64,000 nt of DNA from Rhynchopus sp. YZ270_cl-10 (GCA_964035575.1 OZ037867.1:1-64000), one strand, 5' to 3'; positions 1 to 12,334 are shown, counted from the first letter of the stretch. Made by a program: numbers and translations. The notes: generated from the sequence alone by a model not told the origin.

Positions 1-5
1 AACAT

Positions 6-46
<41 letters not shown>

Positions 47-91
47 GGTGCTACACCAACAGCAGCAGCAACAACATATGCCACACCAGCT

Positions 92-124
<33 letters not shown>

Positions 125-290
125 ACAGCAGCAACAGCAGCAACAGCAGCAACAGCAGCAACAGCAGCAACAGCAGCAACAGCAGCAACAGCAGCAACAG
201 CAGCAACAGCAGCAACAGCAGCAACAGCAGCAACAGCAGCAACAGCAGCAACAACATAAGCTGCATCAACAGCAGTAGCAGGAGCACCAA
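1..290 (+). repeat. CAG/CAA trinucleotide-type repeat
   Basis: Nearly pure CAGCAGCAA and AACAGCAGC units. In the LINE-A frame they encode Ser/Asn, in another frame polyglutamine, and on the minus strand polyleucine. LINE-B has the same kind of stretch at the same place in its frame, so this is part of the element and not a chance microsatellite. Confidence 0.9.
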
Positions 291-3200
291 CAGCAGGAGC
301 GGCAGCTTCCTATGCTACAACAGCTTCCTCATCAGTGGCAGGAGCCCCATTCCCCCCCTTTTTTACCCCAAAAAGAGGCCTCTTGAGCCCAACAACCCAA
401 GCAGCTGCAGCTTTGATAGCAGCAACAAAAACGTGTGTGGAGGCAACAAAGTAAAGAACTGTTGTCATAACAACCCACACCCCCCTTCCCCCCATGATAT
501 CCCCAAAAAGAGGCAATGTATGCCCAACCACATCAGTGGCTGCAACTGTGATAGCAGCAAAAACGAAATCTTCGGAGTCCTGGGTGGGGTCCCAGTATCA
601 CCCCTGGTGTGCAGCAGCAGCAGTTCCAAAGGCCTTTACAGCAGCAGTTCCAACAGCAGGCTCTACAGCTTTTTCACCAGCAGTTCCAAAGGCTTCTGCA
701 GCAGCGGTTCCAACAGCAGGTCCAACAGCAGTTTAAACAGCAGTTCCAACGGCTTCTGCAGCAGCAAGAGCGTTTCCAAAAGCAGTTCCAGCAGCAGTTC
801 CAGCAGCAGTTCCAACAGCAGGCACAACAGCAGTTTTAACTGCAGTTCCAAAGACTTCTGCAGCAGCAGCTCCAACAGCAGGTCCAACAGCAGGCACAAC
901 AGCAGTTTCACCAGCAGTTCCAAAGGCTTCTGCAGCAGCAGTTCCAGCAGCAGTTCCAACAGCAGGCACAACAGCAGTTTTAACTGCAGTTCCAAAGACT
1001 TCTGCAGCAGCAGCTCCAACAGCAGGTCCAACAGCAGGCACAACAGCAGTTTCAACAGCAGTTCCAATGGCTTCTGCGGCAGCAGCTCCAACGGCGGGTC
1101 CAGCAGCGTCTCCAACAGCAGTTCCAGCAGCAGTTCCAACAGCAGGCACAACAGCAGTGTAAACAGCAGTTCCAATGGCTTCTGCAGCAGCAGTTCCAAC
1201 AGCGTTTCCAAAAGCAGTTCCAGCAACAGGCACAACAGCAGTTTCATCAGCAGTTCCAAGGACTTCTGCGGCAGCAGCTCTAACGGCAGGTCCAACAGCA
1301 GTTCCAACAGCAGGCTTAACAGCAGTTTTAACAGCAGTTCCAAAGACTTCTGCAGCAGCGGTTCCAACAGCAGGTCCAACAGCGTCTCCAAAAGCAGTTC
1401 CAGCAGCAGTTCCAACAGCAGGCACAACAGCAGTTTCAACTGCAGTTCCAAAGACTTCGGCAGCAGCAGCTCCAACAGCAGGTCCAACAGCAGGCTTAGC
1501 AGCAGTTTCAACAGCAGTTCCAAAGACTTCTGCAGCAGCGTTTCCAACAGCCGTTCCAGCAGCAGTTCCAGCAGCAGTTCCAACAGCAGGCTTAACAGCA
1601 GTTTTAACAGCAGTTCCAAAGACTTCTGCAGCAGCGGTTCCAACAGCAGGTCCAACAGCGTCTCCAAAAGCAGTTCCAGCAGCAGTTCCAACAGCAGGCA
1701 CAACAGCAGTTTCAACTGCAGTTCCATAGACTTCTGCAGCAGCAGTTCCAACAGCAGGTCCAACAGCAGCACCAACATCAACAGCAGACGCAGCAACAAC
1801 AACTTAGGGGGTGGTGAGCGAGGTATGCTGGTGTTCGGGGTCAGCCTTGAGGGGCGAGAAGGACAGAGTGGCTGTGTGATGATGCGGGTGTGGCAAAAGG
1901 GGTGTGTACAGATAGAGTTTTGGTTCGACTGGTGGTGCAACCTCTGGGAGGTCTTCACCTCCTTGCGTCAACCTGACCCCTGCTGGGTAGTCGAGGCACC
2001 TGAGTGGGGAGTGTTTGTGTCGTTCGCGGTCCTGGATCTGTGGAAGGACAGACGCGCCCCTACCCTCAGTCATCTCATTTTGTGGCTAGTGGGCAGGAGG
2101 ACCAGGAGGACGCGACGAGGACACCGGTCCTTGAACTGGACCAAGTCACAGGCGGGCAGGCTCCGTCGGCGCAAGGCGCCCTGCAATCGTCCGCCCTCTC
2201 CGGCAGCGCACCCAGTTTTCCGCAGGATCAGGGTCGCCGATGCGTTGAGAGGTGCTTTGCAGTGTGTGGCCATCTGGGTTCTGGTTTTTGTGGGGTCTGA
2301 GCTTGGGAGGTCAGCGCCACATGTTTTGGGTTGCGCGCTTTTTCGGGACGCGGAGGTGCTGGGGGTGGGTGTGCTGCGGGGACTGTGCCGCGTTCGGAGA
2401 GGATGGCGGTGGCTGGAAGGGGCGAGCGAGCGAGTGCGCCGATGGACCGGAGGGATCCGAGTGGCTGCCAGCTTGGTGAGGGCCAGTGTGATGGGGGTGG
2501 GTCAGTTGTCGGTGTGTGCAGCCGAGTGGGTGTGGGTTGCATGGTCCGCAGGTGGTTGTTTGGCGGGTTTTGTGGCACTGGTCGGCGTCGCGCGCCCACT
2601 TGGCTGGGTTCTTCTCTTGGAGGTGCGCCGTGTGGCAGCACGCAGGTGGACTCGTAGGATCGGGATGGCATTTGGCATGCTGGTGGTGTCCCTACTGGTC
2701 TTGCTGTCGCTGTTGTGGCGAGCGGTGACGCCCTGGGACCTGCGCCCTGCCCCTGCTGATCCGGAGCACCCGATCAACTTGTCCCCGTTTGCGTTGACCG
2801 GTGGGTGCGCAAACGTGAACGCTCCTGCGTATACAGAGCAAGCGGTGTCTGTGGACGCGACTCTGGCGAAGTTTGGAGCTAAACGCATCCCCAACGTGTC
2901 CACAAATGATTGTGGTTATGTGGCATTACACCTCTGGGACCACGACACGCAGCCGGACGTGAGGGCAATGCGCAAGCAGCTGTATGACACAGCAGTGGAG
3001 GTGTCGAACCGCCTGGTGCAGGTGCTGGGGTCGCAGGAGGCCATGACGGAGTTTGCCAATGGTGTGACCGGCGAGGCCCACCTCAACCACTTGGGGCTTC
3101 AGCTCACCGCGACAGCATCCCGCATCAACATCGTGGTAGTGCAGGCGTCGGAAGAGAACCCCCTCGTGCGCATCACCCCTGGTAGCAAAAGAGTCGCCAA

Positions 3201-6200
3201 GTCGTACGCGGAGAGCTTCCAAGCGAAACTTCCCACGGTCGTCATCGCTCTCTGTGACTCTCACTTTGAGGCAGTGGAGCTTGTCCCGGAGGTGGGGAAG
3301 ACCAAGGAGGGGATGGCAGAGAAGATGAGGAAGGAGGCTCGGCAGGCAGTGCTGGACACAGCGCATTTGGATGGCATCATCCCCACCAACACCACCACCA
3401 CCGCCCCCCTGGCTACCAAGCTGGGACACATCAATGCGGATCGGGTGTTCTGCCCCTTTGATGGATGCAGAGCGGGAATTTTGTCTTCGAGTGATGCGGT
3501 CGGGGGCCTGTCTCGTAAGGGCTTGCTGCAGCACATGCGTCGCCACCAGGCGGATGGAGCGTACATCCCCGACGAGCTGTTGGGCCACTTGGGCATGTCG
3601 CGCTGTGCGAACGATCAGTGCGACATGCTATTGCCGCAGAGCAAGGAGGTCTGCAACACCTGTACGGTGCACTTTGGCGAAGAAGGCTTCACCGCTCCGT
3701 CTCCCTCCAGTCGAGGAATGCTGACAGATCAGGATGACCTCCCCTCCTTTGAAGTCATGGGGACCACCAGGATCCAGCTGAAGGGCGGGTGCCCAGACAA
3801 ACACCTGCAGCTGTACAGCGAGCTCTTCCTGAGGGTCCTCATGGACATCCTGGAGTACCAGGACGAGGTGGCCTGGAAGCGCCTTGCACTGTTCTTCACA
3901 GTGTTGCACCGGACACGGACAGAGCGAGGGGGCAAGGACCAGGAGCGACGTTTGACGAGCACCTGGGGGAAGGACTTGGAGGCTTGGAAGGCTGGCCAGT
4001 ATGTCGCCCTGTGGGAGCAAACGGTAGAGGAGCGGAAGCCAAGGCCCTCTGGGTGGTCGGATGAAGACACTGACGAAGGGAGACGGAAGCGCACCATAGC
4101 CAAAGCGAGAGCAGGACTCCCGAGCCAGGCCATGTCATGCGCTACCAGCGACGGCCTCGCCCCACAGACACCGGCGACGCTGGAAAAGCTTCAGACGAAG
4201 CACCCAGCCGCAGCTGATGCCAAGGCCCTGGAGCAGGCGGATTGGCCACAGCCTCAGGAGGTCCCACCGGTGACAGTGGTGGAGGTGATGAAGGCCCTGC
4301 GGAGCATGCCGAAGTCATCGGCGGCGGGTCCCTCGAACGTGACGGGCGCGCACCTTCGTACACTTTGCCTACAGAGGCGGGCTAAGGGCACTTTGGCAGC
4401 GCTGGCCGCAGTGTTGACGTCTTTGGCACGAGGAAATGCTCCAGTGGAGGTGGCTGAGTTCTTCGCCGGCGCTAACTTGGTGGCTCTCCGGAAGCCTGCA
4501 AAGGGGCCGGGCCTGGAGGAGGACGTGCGTCCGATTGCGGTTGGGGACACTCTCCGCAGACTGGTGGGAAAGATTCTGTCGGCGCGAGTGCGGGTGCCTG
4601 CTAGGACGCTTCTTCTTCGAGGGAACCAGGTGGGGGTGGCAACGGCAAGGGGGGCGGCAGTGGCGACTGATGTTATCTCGCAGTACGCCGGGCGCAACCG
4701 CGGAAAAGGTAAAGTCATTTTGAAAATTGACTACCGTAACGCGTTCAACTGCGTAGACCGCCTGTCGATGCTAAGAGCGGTCGACGCCAACCTCCCCGAG
4801 CTGGCCCCATGGGTGCGATGGTGTTACCTGGAGCACTCTAGCCTGTTCTATGGTGGGGATACCATAAAGTCTCAGCGCGGAGCTCAACAAGGAGATCCCT
4901 TGGGCCCGCTTCTCTTCTCCCTGACCATACACCAGATGGCGCTAGAGCTGAAGGGGCACCCAGGCCTGGATGGGACTTTGTGGTACCTCGATGACGGCTC
5001 TCTGAGGGGGTCCCCTAAGGCGGTTTTCGAGGCGTACCAGGTTCTGTGCACTCGTAGCTCCGAACTGGGGTTGGAGGTGAACGCGAACAAGTGTGAGCTC
5101 ATCTCCACTGGTGGCGTCTCCAAGGAGGATCTCGAGGCCGTGGGGTTCACGTTGAACGAGGGTGGACAGGACGCCATGGGTGAAGGCGGGTTTCGGCTGT
5201 TGGATGTGGATGGGTTCGATTTCTTGGGCATCCCCATTGGGTCTGCGGCTTTCTGCGAGGAGTACATGGCCCGGAAGGTGGACGATTCCCGCCGCAACCT
5301 GGAAGCCCTTGTGGACCTCGGGGACTCCCAGGCAGCCTTCTACGTACTGAGATACTGCGAAGGCTACTGCCGCATGGTGTTCTACATGCGGGGGATCCCA
5401 CAGTGCGCGGAGTACCTGACGGCTTTTGACGACCTGATTGACAGGTGCCTGGCTGCGCTTCTGCATGACCCGGATGGGGCGCTGCCGGAGTTGGCAAGGG
5501 CGCAGGCGGCGCTTCCTGTGGCGCTTGGGGGGCTGGGTATCCGTCGCACAGTGGACCATCGGACGGCTGCGTCCCTCGCCTCTCAGTCAGGGAACCTGCA
5601 ACTGTCGCAGGCCTTGGACCCTGCGTTCACCTGGGATGAGGAGAGATGGAACAGCGCGGCTGAGGAGTACAACTCCAGGGTACCGGTGGCGTTTCACGTG
5701 GACAGGGCTCAGCCGAAGAAGATCCTGGAGCAGCAGAGTCTGTCGTCTGCGGTGATTGACGCCCAGGCAGACAAGTTGATGCAACAGCTCTGCATGCGAG
5801 ACCGAGCACGGATGAAGTCCCTTCTCCTGCCGCTTTCTGGGACGTACCTCACGGCGACACCCTCAGCAAGGAACCAGATGTCTTCAGCGGACTTTGCGGT
5901 TGTGACCCGTTTCCGACTAGGGGTGGCCATCCATGCGGAGGGAACGACTTGCTCGGCATGTCAGGGGGGGCAGAAAAGGGTTGTCATGGACTCCTTTGGC
6001 GACCACACCTTTGGCTGCCCCTACGCCAAACACCGCGTCGCCCGCCACAACGCCTTGCGGGATTCGGTGTACAGAGCGGCTCAAGGGGCGGGCTTGGACC
6101 CTGCTTTGGAGGAGACCGTGAGAGTGGATTTGGAGTCGAAGAAGCGGCCAGGCGACGTCTACCTCCCAGTAGGAGTGGCGGAAAATGGACCTCGTTGTTT

Positions 6201-9200
6201 GGACATCACCCACGTGTGCCCCACCTTGCCTTCCTACAGAACAGGGGCCTCGAAGTTTGTGGGCTGGTCGGCGAAGAACCAGGGCCAGGTCAAACGGGAG
6301 AAGCACGAGCGGGATTTGAACAAGATCAACACCAAGTTCTCCCCTATTGTGTTTGAAGCCTTCGGGGGTGCAGGCGACGAGGCGAACCTCTTGATTGCGC
6401 AGCTTGGAGGCCTGACGACGGGACAGACGTCGCACCTGACAGGGTCGGCAGAGTTGCGCATCCGGGAGAGCATTGCGGTGGCGTACCAGAAAAAGGTCGC
6501 ATCTTCCTTTCTGGAGCGGGGTGCTATGTGTGTAGGGATTGCCACCCTGAAGCGGGAGCCGTGTGTGGAGGTAGATGTGGCACCGTCTGCAGAGGACATG
6601 GACCGGTTTGGACGCCGCAGTGCAGGGGCCGTGGAACCTCTCTGTGATGATGCGAACCCTGACGACGATATGAGTCGTCCTGCTCCAGACCGGTCGGAGG
6701 AGCAGCAGGGGAAGCGCAAGAGGGACGTGAAGCCGGACCACGTGGAGCCACCGAGGAAGCGGACCGGGAGGTTCGATTCGGCTACCGTGATTCCGGAAGG
6801 GCCGGGTCTCGATGTGGTGCGTGAGTGGGAGTTCTTGCGTGAGTGCCCGGCAGCGCAGAGGCCTCGGGCGACGGAACAGGCGGCCAAGCTGGGAGCCTCG
6901 AAGGTGACTTGGTCGTTTGTGGCGGGGGACTGTGCTTTTGAGGCTTTGCTCTTCGCCACTGGGCGCACGGATTTGACGGTGGAGGGTCTGCGCCAGGCGG
7001 CAGTGAAGAAGGTCCAGGGCCGCGCTGATCTGTCGAGTGCGGCTGTCCCTAATTTTGGGGTCTGGCAGCGGCTGATGACGAGTGGGGACAGAGGAGACGA
7101 GCGTACGTGGGCGGATGCCATTGCAGTGGCGGGGGCAGGGGAGGCTCTTGAGGTATCTGTGGTCATCCTCAACGAGTTCGCCCGCCCTTCTCTGATGGTG
7201 CCAAGAAAACGGCCTAAGGCAGTGGTCCTTCTCCTCCACTCGGGTGATCAGGATGCGGCAGATGGATCCGGCAGTATCCCGGGACACTACGAGCCCCTCA
7301 CCATGGACCCGGCTCTGCAGCAGCACATCCTGTCTTTTGAGGCCACAGGTGGTAAGGGGGAGTGCCAGTCAGAGCGCCCCATGGCTTTTGTGGGAGCGAG
7401 GGAGGCGGAGGCGTCGAACACTTTCCTGCAGTGCGAACAATGCAGCAAGCTCTTCGATGCGTCGGACGCACACTTCTGCTGTCACACGTGTGGTGGCTTG
7501 GCATGTCTGCACTGCGCTCAGGGGTCCAAGCACTGCCCTCTGTCGCAAATTGGCAGGGCGGAATATTTCAGTGCCCTGTCTTTTTTGCACTCGAATGTTC
7601 CGGCTCAGGCTGCCTCTGCGGAGGGGAGCGGAGACCCACCACCTAAACGGGCTCCTTCTCCAGCAGTGCCAGCTCCCGAGGGCGAGGACGTCGAGGAGGT
7701 AGACATGCCAATGGCGGGCGAAGAGGGGCAGCAGGCAGAACAGAAGCAGCAGAAGCACGAGAAGCAACGGAAACAGCAGAAGCAGCAACAACAAAAGGCG
7801 GACCAGGAGAAGAAGGAAGCGTTGCAGCGTGCGTCGGACGCGTGGCAGCAAGCCCTGGAGGTACGGCGGGAGCATCGTCGGTCGTGGGGACCGGATTTGG
7901 CCGCGCTTCGGGGCACTTTTGGCGACCGCCAGCAGGAGTTGAGTCGTTTCCTGGAGGAACAGAATGTGCGTCTGGACCAGGCGAAGGCGGCGGACAGGCA
8001 TCGTGTGGAGGAGCTGACCGCCAGGCACAAGCGGGAACTCGCAGAGGACGCGAAGAAGATGCATGCGCAGTACTTGGAAGACTGCGATCGGCACCCCGAA
8101 GCAGGAGAGTCGCTCCGGGCGGAGTATGACAGGCAACGCTGCGAGAGGCATTACGCCATCGCAGCTAAGCATGAGTCGGAGCAGAAGGCGACCACTCTGT
8201 TGTTGACGGCGGTGAACCTCTCCCGACAGCTGGAGGCAGAACGCATGGTGGCATACGGGCGGTGCTTTGGGGTGGTGTGCGAAGGGCGGCTATTCCTCCC
8301 CTGCCATGCGGTGCGGAGAGCGGTGGGCGACGACCCTGAAGGACTCGAACCTGACTGTGTCGGCGACTGGATGGCTCTCTTTGGTCCTCAAGGTGCTTCT
8401 CCGTGCCCGGGCGAGTTCCTGTACTGCTGGGCGACACAGCAGCCGTGGAGTGGGAACGGGGAGGGGGACGGTGATTGCCCGGAGTCGGTGGTCGCCCGTC
8501 AGGCGGTTAGGAAGATAGCAGGGGAGGCCGGATACTGCGATACCTGGGGCAAGACCAGCGCGGTCATCGTCGTTCGGGAAGGCAGGGTCAGCTGGGGAAC
8601 CCCTTCTCGGGATCAGCTGGAGGAGGAGGTGGGGCGACAGGCCGAGGCGGCAGACACCGAGGTGCGTGTGAAGGTGGAGGAGATGGATGATGATGAGCAG
8701 GAGCAGGAGGAGGACCTCGACACCGCGATGGAGGGGGCGGATCGCTCGCTTTCTCTGTCAGTGGAAGGCATCCCTGACCAGAAGAAGCAAGCGAGGGTGA
8801 GGGAATTGCTGAGGGCGCAGAGCGAGGCTTGGATGTGGACGGAGGAGGAGCGGACGGAGAGGGGGGGTCTTTTCCCGTGCCTCACCATGGGGTCGCCGGT
8901 GCCTTCTTCTGTGACGAAGTGGATCTCCCTGTTCCACTACCGTCAGGGAGAGAAACAGGATGGCAGACCCTTGTTGTCACTCCCCCTCTCTACCGCTACT
9001 TTCACTCAGTGGTATGAGGTGATGAAGGTGGTGGGTTTGCATGAGTGGTCGGTTCAGGAAAAGTGCAAGGCAAAGTCGACGTTGCATGCCCTGACGGACA
9101 ACCGGAGCAGTAGGGGGCAGGCCTTTGCAGCGGAGAGTACAAGGAGGGAGAATGAGGCACGAGCGGCTCGAGAGGGAATAGGCCGACAACCTCAAGCCTC

Positions 9201-9534
9201 CTCTTCTTCTTCTTCTTCCTCCACCTCTGCAGGCCGTGGCACTACAACCTCCATCGCCCAACCTGCAGTCTCCACTTCTTCCTCCTCCTCATCGGCAGGC
9301 CGTGGCAATGCAACCTCCTCCGCCCAACCTGCTCCTTCCCCAGCTCCCAAAGGACCCCAGCGCCATGCAGCTCAGGGTAGGTCCAACACGTCGAACGTGT
9401 TCACCGACGCAGTGGCACAAGCGACGGGCCACTCCGGTGCACAGGGGGCACGTCCGGTGCACAGGGGGCGCACCCCAAAACGGTGCACAGGGGGCGCCCA
9501 AAAATCCGGTGCACAGGGGGCGCTTTACCCGTGA
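1..9534 (+). CDS. LINE-A: giant RLE-type non-LTR retrotransposon polyprotein (5' end outside window)
   Basis: The frame is open from base 1 to the TGA at 9532, so at least 3,177 codons; the true start lies upstream (LINE-B shows what it may look like). Order seen: Ser/Asn/Cys-rich repeats (1-1800); hydrophobic stretches near 2245-2300, 2521-2628 and 2665-2730; an OTU-like fold with Cys in NDCGYVAL (codon 2911) and His in SHFEAVEL (3262); C2H2 finger CPFDGC...HMRRH (about 3448-3560); reverse transcriptase (about 4270-5270) with KIDYRNAFNCVDR, QQGDPLGPLLFS and YLDDG (4984); knuckle CSACQ...GDHTFGC followed by a restriction-like endonuclease with RPGDVYLP and CLDITHV (about 5945-6370); a second OTU domain with GDCAFEALLF (Cys 6931) and GHYEPL (His 7285); Cys/His cluster (7420-7545); Gln/Lys-rich coiled coil (7690-8220). 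The endonuclease type places it near R2/CRE/Utopia-like LINEs. The last 35 or so codons are read through the GTGCAC array. No internal stop, so probably young. Confidence 0.9.
600..1795 (+). repeat. Degenerate minisatellite inside the LINE-A reading frame
   Basis: Tandem variants of AGCAGTTCCAACAGCAGG mixed with a recurring TTCCAAAGACTTCTGCAGCA unit. They encode a Ser/Asn-rich region with periodic KDFCSS or KGFCSS segments in the LINE-A frame. The other plus frames and a minus frame are open over long stretches as well, because the unit lacks stop codons. The frame was chosen because it joins without a break to the enzyme domains. Confidence 0.85.
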
Positions 9535-9705
9535 TTTAATAGCCGGGCGCCCCCTGTGCACCGTTATGACACGCCCCCTGTGCACCGTTTTTGGGCGCCC
9601 CCTGTGCACCGGATTTTCCGAGGATACGCCCCCTGTGCACCGATTTTTGACTTAGGCGCCCCCTGTGCACCGGATATTTCTCAAAAACGCACCCTGTGCA
9701 CCGGA
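9427..9705. repeat. GTGCAC palindrome array 1 (both orientations)
   Basis: Four copies of GGTGCACAGGGGGC on plus are followed, after an AT-rich spacer (about 9525-9545), by six copies in the opposite orientation (GCCCCCTGTGCACC, the last one shorter). The GTGCAC core is itself a palindrome. The outer sequences also pair (GGGCGCCCAAAAATCC against its complement further on), so the block can form a long hairpin or cruciform. The LINE-A stop codon lies inside it. Confidence 0.9.
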
Positions 9706-9784
9706 TCCAGTCTGCTCAGGGTTCAGTAACTTAGCTGTTTCTCGCACTGTATAACTCGTATTTGCAAGTATTTGCGCTTGCTAT

Positions 9785-11290
9785 GTTGTGTAATCTGGCT
9801 GGTGTGATTGTGCGCGTGCGCGGGGTTCGGGCAACGTTATCTGGCTGGTGTGGTCGATAGCCGGCTGGTGGGTGCGGGTGCGCGGGACCCAGCTGGTTCT
9901 AGGTTGCGTTTTCTGGTTGGTGTGGTCACTAAGCTGGCTGGTGGGTGCGGGTGCGCGGGACCTAGCTGGTTCTAGGTTGCGTTATCTGGTTCTAGGTTAC
10001 GTTATCTGGCTGGTGGTTGTGCGGGTTTGCGGGTTTGCGGGTGCGCGGGTTTGCGGGTTCTAGGTTGCGTTATCCGGCTGGTGTGGTTGTGCGGGTGCGC
10101 GGGGTTCGGGCAACGTTATCTGGCTGGTGTGGTCGATAGCCGGCTGGTGGGTGCGGGTGCGCGGGACCCAGCTGGTTCTAGGTTGCGTTTTCTGGTTCTA
10201 GGTTACGTTATCTGGCTGGTGGTTGTGCGGGTTTGCGGGTTTGCGGGTGCGCGGGTTTGCGGGTTCTAGGTTGCGTTATCTGGTTGGTGTGGTCACTAAG
10301 CTGGCTGGTGGGTGCGGGTGCGCGGGACCCAGCTGGTTCTAGGTTGCGTTTTCTGGCTGGTGTGGTCACTAAGCTGGCTGGTGGGTGCGGGTGCGCGGGA
10401 CCCAGCTGGTTCTAGGTTGCGTTTTCTGGCTGGTGTGGTCACTAAGCTGGCTGGTGGGTGCGGGTGCGCGGGACCCAGCTGGTTCTAGGTTGCGTTTTCT
10501 GGTTCTAGGTTACGTTATCTGGCTGGTGGTTGTGCGGGTTTGCGGGTTTGCGGGTGCGCGGGTTTGCGGGTTCTAGGTTGCGTTATCTGGCTGGTGTGAT
10601 TGTGCGGGTGCGCGGGGTTCGGGCAACGTTATCCGGTTCGTGTGGTTACTAAGCTGGCTGGTGGGTGCGGGTGCGCGGGACCTAGCTGGTTCTAGGTTGC
10701 GTTTTCTGGTTGGTGTGGTCACTAAGCTGGCTGGTGGGTGCGGGTGCGCGGGACCCAGCTGGTTCTAGGTTGCGTTTTCTGGTTGGTGTGGTCACTAAGC
10801 TGGCTGGTGGGTGCGGGTGCGCGGGACCCAGCTGGTTCTAGGTTGCGTTTTCTGGTTCTAGGTTACGTTATCTGGCTGGTGGTTGTGCGGGTTTGCGGGT
10901 TTGCGGGTGCGCGGGTTTGCGGGTTCTAGGTTGCGTTATCTGGCTGGTGTGATTGTGCGGGTGCGCGGGGTTCGGGCAACGTTATCCGGTTCGTGTGGTT
11001 ACTAAGCTGGCTGGTGGGTGCGGGTGCGCGGGACCCAGCTGGTTCTAGGTTGCGTTTTCTGGTTGGTGTGGTCACTAAGCTGGCTGGTGGGTGCGGGTGC
11101 GCGGGACCCAGCTGGTTCTAGGTTGCGTTTTCTGGTTCTAGGTTATGTTATCTGGCTGGTGGTTGTGCGGGTTTGCGGGTTCTAGGTTGCGTTATCCGAC
11201 TGGTGTGGTTGTGTGGGTGTGTGGGGTTCGGGCACATTATCTGGTTCCAGGTTGCATTATCTGGCTGGTGCTAATGCGGTTGGTGTGGTT
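9785..11290 (+). repeat. 73-bp satellite, block 1
   Basis: Tandem array with a 73-bp period where it is most regular (for example at 10308, 10381 and 10454). Units contain GGTGGGTGCGGGTGCGCGGG, CTGGTTCTAGGTTGCGTT and GTGGTCACTAAGCTGGCTGG. Longer variants add a run with repeated GCGGGTTTGCGGGTT. Short open frames here are only repeats of the unit. Strongly G/T-rich on the plus strand. Confidence 0.9.
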
Positions 11291-11299
11291 GATAAGGTT

Positions 11300-11475
11300 A
11301 TTCTTACTCTTCATCCACCTTTTATTCTAAACCCGACCTTTTTTGGTCATCCTTTTTTCCATTTCCATTTTCCTGTTCATTTTATTGTCTTTATTATCTT
11401 CTCCATTTTTTCCTTTTTCCTTTCTATTCTCATAAAAAAATAGACCAAGTACAGAAAAGAAAAAAAATAGGGTTC
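11300..11475 (+). repeat. Pyrimidine-rich 3' module, copy 1
   Basis: Runs from TTCTTACTCTTCATCCACC through TTTTTTGGTCATCC, CATTTTATTGTCTTTATTA and CTATTCTCATAAAAAA to an A-rich tail after CCAAGTACAGAAAAG. Found again at 14085-14260 and, as the tail of the A-tailed units, near 30770-30985 and (inverted) 31322-31525. It looks like the conserved 3' end of a non-autonomous retroelement that was captured in the satellite unit. Confidence 0.75.
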
Positions 11476-11621
11476 TCGGGGGTTACTTAACTGGTTGAGT
11501 TATCTGCAAACCTGCAAACCCGAAATAAATATCTGGCTTGTGTCAACTGTTTTGTCTTTTGGTGTGCTGGGCACTTAGGTGTTTTCATGTGTACCATGCT
11601 TCCCTACTGAGAGAAGGTTTT

Positions 11622-12113
11622 TATACTGTGTTATCTGTGTATACTGTGTATTCTGTGTATACTGTGTATACTGTGTATACTGTGTATACTGTGTATACTG
11701 TGTATACTGTGTATACTGTGTATACTGTGTATACTGTGTATACTGTGTATACTGTGTATACTGTGTATACTGTGTATACTGTGTATACTGTGTATACTGT
11801 GTATACTGTGTATACTGTGTATACTGTGTATACTGTGTATACTGTGTATACTGTGTATACTGTGTATACTGTGTATACTGTGTATACTGTGTATACTGTG
11901 TATACTGTGTATACTGTGTATACTGTGTATACTGTGTATACTGTGTATACTGTGTATACTGTGTATACTGTGTATACTGTGTATACTGTGTATACTGTGT
12001 ATACTGTGTATACTGTGTATACTGTGTATACTGTGTATACTGTGTATACTGTGTATACTGTGTATACTGTGTATACTGTGTATTCTGTGTATACTGTGTT
12101 TTTCTGTGTGTGC
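11622..12113 (+). repeat. 9-bp minisatellite TATACTGTG, block 1
   Basis: About 53 nearly perfect tandem copies of a 9-mer. Variant units occur only at the two edges. Because 9 is a multiple of 3, every frame stays open (Tyr-Thr-Val or Cys-Val-Tyr repeats); there is no support for real coding. Confidence 0.95.
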
Positions 12114-12137
12114 TGTGAAAACTGTGTACGGGACCCA

Positions 12138-12334
12138 AAATACCTGTAAAAGTCATATGGGGCATACTTTTGCGCCCCCTGTGCACCCTATTTCGGGACC
12201 CCCGAAAAGCCCCCTGTGCACCCTTTTTCAGGGGTGAAATGCCCCCTGTGCACCGTATCCAAAACCAGTTCCGGGAGGTTTCGGGAGGGTTTCGGGAACC
12301 AAAAAAAGCCGCCCCCTGTGCACCTTAGATACCA
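12138..12334 (+). repeat. 197-bp GTGCAC-containing block, copy 1
   Basis: Carries four GCCCCCTGTGCACC motifs in one orientation with spacers such as TTTCGGGAGGGTTTCGGGAA. It is almost identical to 15873-16069 and closes the first composite satellite unit. Confidence 0.9.

Noticed and set aside
11538-12186. Long open frames on both strands of the 9-bp repeat (also 14323-15246)
   Set aside because: A 9-mer repeat without stops is open in every frame; the peptide is only a repeated triplet.
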